Virus record (IMG/VR): IMGVR_UViG_3300025430_001356
Coordinates: 1 to 20,191 of that record
Strand: one strand, 5' to 3'
Source: a virus
Length of the DNA: 20,191 nt
Shown one piece after another: positions 1-5,965 of the stretch (its first letter is position 1; each line of letters begins with the position of its first letter). Both the position numbers and the translations under genes were made by a program. Below the pieces are notes generated by a model. It made no database searches and was not told the DNA's origin. It saw only the letters and a list, made by a program, of their open reading frames with translations.

Positions 1-170
1 ATCAACCAGGTCTTAATGCAGTTGGTATACGTCCTGCACCGGAAGAAGCTGTGGAAACTCCAGCAGAAGCACCAATTGAAGGTGCGCCTCCTCCTACTGA
101 AGCCGGCGGCGCAATTGCAGGTGCCGCCGAGGAAGCTGCGGCCGGCGCATTAGGTCCAGCACCAGGCTAA
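1..170 (+). CDS. C-terminal end of probable portal vertex protein (gp20), partial
   Basis: An open frame enters from the left edge (first full codon at base 3) and stops at TAA 168-170. The visible 55 residues are low-complexity and rich in Ala, Pro, Glu and Gly, ending in GALGPAPG. No catalytic or fold motif is visible in this tail. The portal call rests on position: in T4-type phages gene 20 precedes the core, protease, scaffold and capsid genes, all of which follow here. Ala/Pro/Gly-rich portal tails are plausible but not diagnostic. It could equally be another structural protein. The stop codon overlaps a late-promoter-like AATAAATA box. Confidence 0.5.
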   Translation, partial: QPGLNAVGIRPAPEEAVETPAEAPIEGAPPPTEAGGAIAGAAEEAAAGALGPAPG

Positions 171-176
171 TAAATA
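169..176 (+). promoter_or_regulatory. Candidate T4-type late promoter box (AATAAATA)
   Basis: AATAAATA matches the NATAAATA form of the T4-superfamily late promoter (T4 consensus TATAAATA). It lies 18 bases before the ATG of the next gene and overlaps the preceding stop codon. Position before head genes fits late transcription. The motif is short and AT-rich, so chance occurrence is possible. Confidence 0.4.
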
Positions 177-194
177 ATACCTAAGGGAAATGAC

Positions 195-419
195 ATGAAC
201 GCCAACGAATTAGATCCATCTTACAGAAATAACAATGACGACGTAATTATGCAACGTCGAACATCAGACTCTCGCAAGCCTACAATCACATTACAGCACC
301 TTAACAAGCTTAAAAAAATGAGGGCTGCTAAAGATCTAGAAGAACTAATGCGGGGTGATTTTCTAGAAATTATCTACGGTGGAACCGGAGAAGAAGCTGC
401 AGGAGGCGCTGGTTTCTAA
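195..419 (+). CDS. Small conserved-type hypothetical protein, portal-adjacent
   Basis: A 74-residue protein starting at ATG 195 with AAGGG upstream. The N-terminal 30 residues are polar. Residues 29-62 form a Lys/Arg/Leu-rich stretch (KPTITLQHLNKLKKMR...DLEELMRGDFLEIIYG) that looks helical, followed by a Gly/Ala/Glu tail. From memory, small proteins with a similar LKKMR...L..MYG pattern occur beside portal genes in marine T4-like phages; their function is unknown to me. T4 has gp67 at this place, but this protein lacks gp67's acidic tail, and the 336-residue protein further on fits gp67 better. Its TAA shares one base with the next ATG (TAATG), suggesting translational coupling. Confidence 0.7.
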   Translation: MNANELDPSYRNNNDDVIMQRRTSDSRKPTITLQHLNKLKKMRAAKDLEELMRGDFLEIIYGGTGEEAAGGAGF

Positions 420-1558
420 TGCCATATAATATCAACAACTACAATGGCAGTTTTTTGGTTAGTGTCCAAAATAGTACAATTAATACAACCACAACTAGTT
501 TGGGATTAATTGGTCAAAATGCTGTAAATTTTGGTCTTACATTCAACGAAAACATGGTATATTTGTTGCAGAATTTTAGCAACAGTACGCCTCCAGCCAG
601 TCCAATTCAAGGACAAATATGGTATAATTCCGTCACATCTGTAATGAATTACTATACTGGTACAGAGTGGGAAGTTTTATCACCTCCATTTGATGGAGAT
701 GCAGGAACTGCACAGGTTATGATTACAGGTCATACCCCTCAGTTTGAAGTTACGGTTTGTTTAAGTGCTGGATTAATTGTCAGTGCTATAAGTCACTTCC
801 CAGTCTCACCTGCAAATTTGCCAATTTATGCTACAATTGGAGACACTAACTTCCCCTTTCAATCTTGTTTCCCAAACGGTATTGCAGCGGGTATTACATT
901 AGCAACAATACCAAGCAATCCCGACTGGCAAACTGGGTATCAATTTGTAGGCACTGCTACTTCAGCTAATGTTCTATCAACAAGCAGAACCATTACCCTT
1001 AGCGGATCCGCTGCTGGGAGCGTCCAGTTTAATGGTAGTTCAGATGTAGTTCTAAATACAACACTAATTAATGCATTAAATGGTAACATAATTTCCAGCG
1101 CTAATGTAACTCAAATTCCCAGTTGGTTTACAAATGTGTATGTAAATTCAAATGGTATAGTAACAGATGCTACATCGCTAAACAGTCAAGATGTTTACAA
1201 TGCACTAGGTTACACACCGCCATCTATTGTTCTGTTTCAGGGCAATGTGTATGGCAGTACAGCAGCCAATGGGACAATTTATACCGCGAACGTGTTTATC
1301 AATACACAGCCGGCTATAGTACCGGGGTATTATAGTAACGTTTATGTAAATTCAACTGGCATAGTAGAATATGCTAACAACGATAATTCGGTTCCAACAC
1401 AAGGTATTATATTGTGGGGCAATCCTGGACAAATTCCAAATGGTTGGCAAACCTGCGACGGCGGATCAGTTATATTACCAAATGGTAATGTCATTAACAC
1501 ACCTAATATAAACAGCACAGCACCCGCTGGAACTATTTGGATCATGAGAATTATCTAA
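419..1558 (+). CDS. Tail fibre / collar-domain structural protein
   Basis: This 379-residue protein has the modular build of phage fibre proteins. Residues 1-87 match the N-terminal module common in cyanophage-like fibres (TTTTSLGLIGQNAVNFG, then NENMVYLLQNF and a P.QGQIWYN segment). Residues 190-215 carry RTITLSGSAAGSVQFNG, a typical fibre repeat, and residues 257-267 carry DVYNALGYTPP. A VYVNSxGIV unit appears at 239-247 and 307-315. Residues 328-348 (GIILWGNPGQIPNGWQTCDG) match the start of a phage tail-collar domain (PF07484 type), and the end (AGTIWIMRI) matches its last strand. The likely role is host recognition or a virion appendage. AGGAGG at 401-406 lies 12 bases before the ATG. It is odd that it lies inside the head-assembly gene order. 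Confidence 0.85.
   Translation: MPYNINNYNGSFLVSVQNSTINTTTTSLGLIGQNAVNFGLTFNENMVYLLQNFSNSTPPASPIQGQIWYNSVTSVMNYYTGTEWEVLSPPFDGDAGTAQVMITGHTPQFEVTVCLSAGLIVSAISHFPVSPANLPIYATIGDTNFPFQSCFPNGIAAGITLATIPSNPDWQTGYQFVGTATSANVLSTSRTITLSGSAAGSVQFNGSSDVVLNTTLINALNGNIISSANVTQIPSWFTNVYVNSNGIVTDATSLNSQDVYNALGYTPPSIVLFQGNVYGSTAANGTIYTANVFINTQPAIVPGYYSNVYVNSTGIVEYANNDNSVPTQGIILWGNPGQIPNGWQTCDGGSVILPNGNVINTPNINSTAPAGTIWIMRII
1133..1163 (+). repeat. Fibre repeat unit, copy 1
   Basis: Bases 1133-1163 and 1337-1367 are imperfect copies sharing the core ATGTAAATTCAA, and both encode NVYVNSxGIV. This is a coding repeat within the fibre gene, typical of modular fibre proteins. Confidence 0.6.
1337..1367 (+). repeat. 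Fibre repeat unit, copy 2
   Basis: This is the second imperfect copy of the 1133-1163 unit, in the same reading frame, 204 bases downstream. Substitutions fall partly at third codon positions, consistent with an old duplication under protein-level selection. Confidence 0.6.
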
Positions 1559-1594
1559 AATTCACTATTTTTACTATTGATTGTCAGTATTTTG

Positions 1595-1617
1595 TATAAA
1601 CGGATTAAATAAATCCG
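1595..1617 (+). promoter_or_regulatory. Possible weak late-promoter box and small hairpin before the gp67-like gene
   Basis: TATAAACG at 1595-1602 matches 6 of 8 positions of the T4 late box. It is followed by a 6-bp hairpin (CGGATT 1601-1606, AATCCG 1612-1617, loop AAATA). The 96-base gap 1559-1654 otherwise holds only the AAAGGAG ribosome site before ATG 1655. No T-run follows, so it is not a convincing terminator. Confidence 0.2.
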
Positions 1618-1654
1618 AGTCTGTCCCACACTTTTGACAAAGGAGTTACATTAA

Positions 1655-2665
1655 ATGACTAATAGTCCAAAACTATCAAAAGTTCTTGAATACTTAATCA
1701 AGAACGACGAGGAGAAAGCCCGTGAGCTTCTCCATCAAGTATTTATTGAGAAGGCCCGTGCTATCCATGAGGAAATGATGGGCCACGACGAAGAAATGGA
1801 AGAAGAAATTGGTGGCAGCGGTGACGAGAGCACAGATTTCCGTCACGCTGTTAATGCGCGCGACCAGCACGACGACCACGCTGATGCAGTAGATGCACAG
1901 ATCAGAGCAATGGAAAACGAAATTGATTTCGAAGAAACCATGAGCGAAGATAGTGAACTTGACGAATTTAAGGCCACAACTGATGACGAAGATGAAATGT
2001 CTTTAGCAGTTGATAATGTTGATGGTAACACTGACGCCGAAATGGATATGGAAGTTCCAGCGGCTGGCGACAGTGAAGATGATGCTGATCATGATGCAAT
2101 TATGGGCAAAATGGATGACCTACAGTCTGCACTTGCTGAATTGAAAGCTGAATTTGAGAAGCTTGAAGCTGAAGAGGCTGGTGAAGAAGACGATGAAGGC
2201 GAAGAAGGCGAAGAAGAAGAATCCTGGGAAATGGATGAAGACTTTGATGACATCGCAGAAAGCCTTGACCTTGAAGTAGTAACTAAAGACATGGAAAAGT
2301 CAGTTCCAGCTAAAGATGTTGGTGCGGAACAAAGTGGCATGAGCGATGGTAACAAGGCTCGTAGTCCAGTTCCTCCTAGCCAAACTTCCCGCTTTGGAGC
2401 TAAGCCAGTAGATATTGGTGCAGGTCCAGACCACAAAGGATATGACCTACAAGCTGCTCCAAAGAGCAATATGGATGCAATGAAAATTGCCGATCCAGAT
2501 ATGAAGGCTGATAACCGTCGCAAGACAGCTTCAAGTGGTTCGTCACGTCTAAACCAAGAAGGCAATAAGCCGGCTGCTCAGTTAAACACAACTGCCAAGC
2601 AGTTTGGAGCTGATACTGTTGGTAAAATGAGCCCACTAAGCAAGGGCGGGCAAAACCTTAAGTAA
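1655..2665 (+). CDS. gp67-like acidic prohead core protein (enlarged)
   Basis: This is a 336-residue, extremely acidic protein. Residues 6-42 are an amphipathic helix (KLSKVLEYLIKNDEEKARE, then LLHQVFIEKARAIHEEMM). Residues 43-208 are Asp/Glu-dominated, with a predicted short coiled coil at 154-176 (DLQSALAELKAEFEKLEAEE). Residues 210-336 are neutral to basic and rich in Pro, Gly, Ser and Lys. The helix-plus-acidic-tail plan recalls T4 gp67, an 80-residue prohead core protein, but this protein is four times longer. Position immediately before gp21 supports a role in the scaffold core, which the protease would later degrade. AAAGGAG sits 10 bases before the ATG. The identification as gp67 is an inference from architecture and gene order; gp68 or another core protein remains possible. 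Confidence 0.65.
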   Translation: MTNSPKLSKVLEYLIKNDEEKARELLHQVFIEKARAIHEEMMGHDEEMEEEIGGSGDESTDFRHAVNARDQHDDHADAVDAQIRAMENEIDFEETMSEDSELDEFKATTDDEDEMSLAVDNVDGNTDAEMDMEVPAAGDSEDDADHDAIMGKMDDLQSALAELKAEFEKLEAEEAGEEDDEGEEGEEEESWEMDEDFDDIAESLDLEVVTKDMEKSVPAKDVGAEQSGMSDGNKARSPVPPSQTSRFGAKPVDIGAGPDHKGYDLQAAPKSNMDAMKIADPDMKADNRRKTASSGSSRLNQEGNKPAAQLNTTAKQFGADTVGKMSPLSKGGQNLK

Positions 2666-2676
2666 TTTGATGTAAA

Positions 2677-2715
2677 TTAAATTGGCTAGTTAGATTATCC
2701 AACTAGCCAATTTAA
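2677..2715 (+). terminator. Perfect 15-bp hairpin between core-protein and protease genes
   Basis: Bases 2677-2691 and 2701-2715 are exact inverted complements with a 9-base loop. The stem is AT-rich at its base and GGCTAG-rich near the loop. No run of T follows, so it may be a weak terminator, an attenuator, an RNA-processing site or an mRNA-stabilising 3' end rather than a standard intrinsic terminator. The rest of the 137-base gap 2666-2802 shows only a possible late box at 2756-2763. Confidence 0.55.
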
Positions 2716-2755
2716 GCGATTATCGAACCTAATACGGTATGAATTGCAACAAACT

Positions 2756-2763
2756 ATTAAATA
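2756..2763 (+). promoter_or_regulatory. Possible late promoter box before gp21
   Basis: ATTAAATA is one mismatch from the NATAAATA late consensus and lies 40 bases before the gp21 ATG, after the 2677-2715 hairpin. A fresh promoter here would fit the hairpin separating two transcription units. It is weak evidence because the region is AT-rich. Confidence 0.28.
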
Positions 2764-2802
2764 TTTCTACAGCAGAGTCCCACCAATAAGGTAACAAAAA
2801 GT

Positions 2803-3450
2803 ATGATAAACCATAACATATTAATAGAGCATCTAAATTATGACACAGCACAAGCCGAAGTCATAATGGAAGACGATGCTAGCCTAGGTGGTGCAAAAAA
2901 AGTTTTCATGAAAGGTATCTTTATACAAGGCGACCTGCGAAATCACAACGGGCGAGTATATCCTGTTAGTGAAATTCGTAAAGCAGTTGAAAACATTAAA
3001 GAAGCCATCAGGAATGATGCAGGGGTGCTTGGAGAATGCGATCACCCACAAGAACTTCAAATTCATCTCGATCGAGTAAGCCACAAGATCACCGAGATGT
3101 GGATGGATGGAGCTAACGGTTACGGCAAACTACAGATTCTGCCAACACCATGCGGTAACATCGTTAAAACACTGTTAGATTGCGGGGTGAAGCTAGGTGT
3201 TAGCTCTCGTGGATCAGGCAATGTTGATGACAACGGTCGAGTGTCAGATTTTGATATGTTAACTGTTGACATAGTGGCAAAGCCAAGTGCGCCTAATGCT
3301 TACCCTACCCCTATGTATGAGGCAATCATGAACCGCAAACATGGCTACAAGATTCATGAACTAGCAGAGAGTATGAAACATGACGCAGTTGCACAAACGC
3401 ACCTGAAGAAAATTCTTCTCAGCTGGGTCGATGAGTTGAAACTTAGTTAA
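2803..3450 (+). CDS. 21: Prohead core protease gp21
   Basis: A 215-residue serine protease of the T4 gp21 type, which cleaves scaffold and capsid proteins inside the prohead after (Leu/Ile)-X-Glu. The length is about that of T4 gp21. Diagnostic segments are HNGRVYP at 48-54, GECDHP at 77-82 with the likely catalytic His81, LDRVSHKI at 89-96, GVSSRGSG at 132-139 with the likely nucleophile Ser134 or Ser135, and TVDIVAKPSAPNAYP at 154-168. These blocks are the conserved core of the family. The C-terminal 35 residues are charged and helical. It precedes its probable substrates, scaffold gp22 and capsid gp23, in the T4 order. AAGGT upstream of ATG 2803 is a modest ribosome site. Confidence 0.93.
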   Translation: MINHNILIEHLNYDTAQAEVIMEDDASLGGAKKVFMKGIFIQGDLRNHNGRVYPVSEIRKAVENIKEAIRNDAGVLGECDHPQELQIHLDRVSHKITEMWMDGANGYGKLQILPTPCGNIVKTLLDCGVKLGVSSRGSGNVDDNGRVSDFDMLTVDIVAKPSAPNAYPTPMYEAIMNRKHGYKIHELAESMKHDAVAQTHLKKILLSWVDELKLS

Positions 3451-3463
3451 GGAGTAGTGTCCT

Positions 3464-4681
3464 ATGGAAAAGGAAATAAAAGACCTCCTGGAAAATGAAG
3501 TACTTGGCGAAGACGTCAAGACTGCACTTCAGGAAGCCTTTAACAACAAGGTAAAGGCCACGGAGCAAAAACTCCAGGAAGATTATGCCATTCGTTACAG
3601 TAACGATAAAGCACAGCTTGTTGAAGCCATGGATACGATGCTGAATGATGCTATTCGTGCTGAGCTAGGAGAATTTGCAGAGGATCGTGCTGCAATGCTT
3701 AGACAACGTGCGAAAATGAGTCAGGCAACACTAGAAGCCAAAAATCTGTATAAATCAAAGATGGTTGAGCATGCTAAAATGATCAACAGCTTTGTTGCAA
3801 AACAGCTTAGAGGAGAGATTGCCGAGTTTGTTGAGGATCGCAAGACCCTTATTGCACAGCGTCGTGAATTGGCTACAGAACTGCAGACTATTAAGGAAAG
3901 CAGCAAGCGCGAGCTCGCATCTCGCGTCAACAAGTTAGAAGGATTCGTTCTCAAGCAACTTAGTGAAGAAATTGCTGAGTTCCATGCTGATAAAAAGGCA
4001 TTAGTTGAACAACGAGTTAAACTGGCACAAGAAGGCAAAAAGAAAATCTCCGAAGCACAAAGTAAGTTCATTAATCGCGCAGTTGTTGCAGTTGACAAAA
4101 CTCTCAACGAAGTAATTAAGACAGAACTAGTACAGTGGAGAGACGATATCAAAGTTGCTCGTCAGAATAACTTTGGACGTCGTATTTTTGAAGCAGTGGC
4201 AGCTGAATATATGGCAAGCTATCTGTCAGAAGGTAGTCAAGTCAAGAAGTTGGATCAACAGCTTCAAGAGCAGAAGGCTGCATTAGCCGAAGCACGGGTT
4301 AGGTTACAAGAGCAAACAAAGCTTGTTGAATCAGCCAATGCTAAAGTACGTGCTGCTAACGATCGCATTCTACGTGAGGAAACACTAAAACAGCTTCTTT
4401 CACCGTTAGCACGCGATAAAAAGGCCGTAATGGAAGATATGTTGAAAGATATCAAGACATCTAGTCTAAAGGAAGCTTTCACACGTTATCTACCAGCAGT
4501 GGTAAACGGCGCCCAGGGTACAACACAAACCAAAGTAAATCTGGCAGAAACTACCCGACCAAAGTCTGTAGCCGTAACTGGTGACAGAAGCAACAACAAA
4601 CTCGCCCAAGCAGTGATTGAAGAAACCCAAGACGATCTTGGACTTGGACAACTACTTCACCTTGCCGGTATAAAGCATTAA
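3464..4681 (+). CDS. 22: Prohead core scaffold protein gp22
   Basis: A 405-residue, highly charged, almost wholly helical protein between protease and capsid genes, as T4 gene 22 is. T4 gp22 is 269 residues, so this one is enlarged. Four related units contain GEFAEDRAAMLRQR (69-82), AEFVEDRKTLIAQR (120-133), AEFHADKKALVEQR (171-184) and VQWRDDIKVARQ (223-234). Their aromatic residues Phe71, Phe122, Phe173 and Trp225 are spaced 51, 51 and 52 residues apart. NNFGRRIFEA (235-244) resembles a conserved block of cyanophage gp22. Residues 255-310 are a long coiled coil. The C-terminus (GQLLHLAGIKH) may contact the capsid shell, as in other scaffolds. AAGGAG lies 9 bases before the ATG. It is expected to form the prohead core and be destroyed by gp21. 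Confidence 0.88.
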   Translation: MEKEIKDLLENEVLGEDVKTALQEAFNNKVKATEQKLQEDYAIRYSNDKAQLVEAMDTMLNDAIRAELGEFAEDRAAMLRQRAKMSQATLEAKNLYKSKMVEHAKMINSFVAKQLRGEIAEFVEDRKTLIAQRRELATELQTIKESSKRELASRVNKLEGFVLKQLSEEIAEFHADKKALVEQRVKLAQEGKKKISEAQSKFINRAVVAVDKTLNEVIKTELVQWRDDIKVARQNNFGRRIFEAVAAEYMASYLSEGSQVKKLDQQLQEQKAALAEARVRLQEQTKLVESANAKVRAANDRILREETLKQLLSPLARDKKAVMEDMLKDIKTSSLKEAFTRYLPAVVNGAQGTTQTKVNLAETTRPKSVAVTGDRSNNKLAQAVIEETQDDLGLGQLLHLAGIKH

Positions 4682-4694
4682 GGAGCTATTAAAA

Positions 4695-5894
4695 ATGAGT
4701 ACGAACCTCTTCGAAACACACTGGTCGGCAACAAAAACCGCCCTCTGCGAAGGTCTAACCGGCAATCGCAAGAAGGTAATGGAAGTCGTCCTAGAAAATA
4801 CACGTAAAGATCTACAAGCCAAATCTGGAATACTTTTTGAAAGTGCAACACCTGGCGCAACCAGCGCTGGTAACGTTGCAACTTTGAACAAGGTTATTCT
4901 TCCAGTAATCCGTCGTGTTATGCCAACTGTTATCGCTAACGAAATCATTGGCGTACAGCCAATGAGTGGTCCAGTTGGTCAGATCCACACACTTCGCGTT
5001 CGTTACGCTGACACCTTTGGTACTCCAACTCCAGTAGTTGCCGGTAGCGAAGCACTCAGCCCATTCGATATTGCACGTTTTTATTCTGGTAACGGTAACA
5101 GCACCTATCCTGCTGCTGCTCCAGTAAGCGTGCTTGAAGGAACAGCTGGTAAGCGTTTGAACATCCAGATTTTGAAGGAAACCGTTGAAGCCAAGACACG
5201 TAAGTTGTCAGCTCGTTGGACCTTTGAAGCTGCTCAAGATGCACAAGCGCAACAAGGTATTGACATTGAAGCAGAAATTATGGCTGCGCTAGCACAAGAA
5301 ATTACCGCAGAAATTGATCAGGAAATCCTAGTCAGCCTGCGTACACTTGCTGGTACAACACTAACTTATGACCAAGGTGCTGTTTCTGGTACTGCTACAT
5401 ACGTTGGTGACGAGCATGCTGCTCTTGCAGTGCTCATCAACCGTGGTGCAAACTTGATTGCTGCTCGTACACGTCGTGGCGCTGGTAACTGGGTAGTTGT
5501 TTCTCCAACCGCTCTAACAGTTCTACAGAGTGCTACAACTTCAGCTTTCGCTCGTACAACAGAAGGTACCTTTGAAGCTCCAACCAACACCAAGTTCGTT
5601 GGAACACTAAACAACAGCATGCGCGTTTATGTTGACCAGTATGCTGCTGATGATACCAACGTTCTTGTTGGTTACAAAGGCCCAGGCGAAATCGACGCCG
5701 CAGCTTACTACTGCCCATATGTACCGCTGACAAGCTCAGGCGTGATCATTGATCCGTCTACCTTTGAGCCTGTTGTAAGCTTCATGACACGTTATGGTTA
5801 TCTAGAGCTTAACAACACAGCAAGCAGCTTGGGTAACGCTGCTGATTATCTAGCAGGTGTGGGCATAAATACTGCCCATTTAAAATTCCTATAA
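4695..5894 (+). CDS. 23: Major capsid protein gp23
   Basis: A 399-residue protein with the T4-superfamily capsid signature: VILPVIRRVMPTVIANE (67-83) followed by IGVQPMSGPVGQI (85-97), matching T4 gp23 VRRAIPNLIAFDICGVQPM. The C-terminal SFMTRYGYLELNN block is also typical. T4 gp23 is 521 residues, so this is a compact version. A gp21-type cleavage site, LFE at 47-49 before Ser50, would remove a 49-residue N-terminal delta segment. That position relative to the conserved block resembles cleavage after Glu65 in T4. AAGGAGC sits 8 bases before the ATG. Codons look richer in GC than in the flanking - strand genes, fitting high expression. The gene is followed 26 bases later by a strong terminator. 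No gene 24 paralogue follows. Confidence 0.95.
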   Translation: MSTNLFETHWSATKTALCEGLTGNRKKVMEVVLENTRKDLQAKSGILFESATPGATSAGNVATLNKVILPVIRRVMPTVIANEIIGVQPMSGPVGQIHTLRVRYADTFGTPTPVVAGSEALSPFDIARFYSGNGNSTYPAAAPVSVLEGTAGKRLNIQILKETVEAKTRKLSARWTFEAAQDAQAQQGIDIEAEIMAALAQEITAEIDQEILVSLRTLAGTTLTYDQGAVSGTATYVGDEHAALAVLINRGANLIAARTRRGAGNWVVVSPTALTVLQSATTSAFARTTEGTFEAPTNTKFVGTLNNSMRVYVDQYAADDTNVLVGYKGPGEIDAAAYYCPYVPLTSSGVIIDPSTFEPVVSFMTRYGYLELNNTASSLGNAADYLAGVGINTAHLKFL

Positions 5895-5920
5895 AATCTA
5901 GCGATTTCAATAGGTTATTC

Positions 5921-5954
5921 AATAAAAACCCGGGAGTAATCCCGGGTTTTTATT
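5921..5954. terminator. Perfect 15-bp bidirectional intrinsic terminator
   Basis: Bases 5921-5935 and 5940-5954 are exact inverted complements around the tetraloop GTAA. The stem has a GC core (CCCGGGA/TCCCGGG) and A-run/T-run arms, so each strand shows a hairpin followed by Ts. It sits between the convergent ends of gp23 and the - strand endonuclease gene and would stop transcription in both directions. Confidence 0.93.
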
Positions 5955-5965
5955 GTTTTTTAAAA

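Noticed and set aside
2089-2565. 158-residue open frame on the - strand
   Set aside because: It is antisense to the acidic core-protein gene; its Ser-rich composition is the complement of GAA/GAT/GCT codons. No ribosome site or family motif.
3721-4152. 143-residue open frame on the - strand within gp22
   Set aside because: Shadow of the scaffold gene with Ser/Leu-rich antisense composition and no start signal.
4652-4948. 98-residue open frame on the - strand across the gp22/gp23 junction
   Set aside because: It covers the gp23 start and ribosome site on the opposite strand and shows no protein features.
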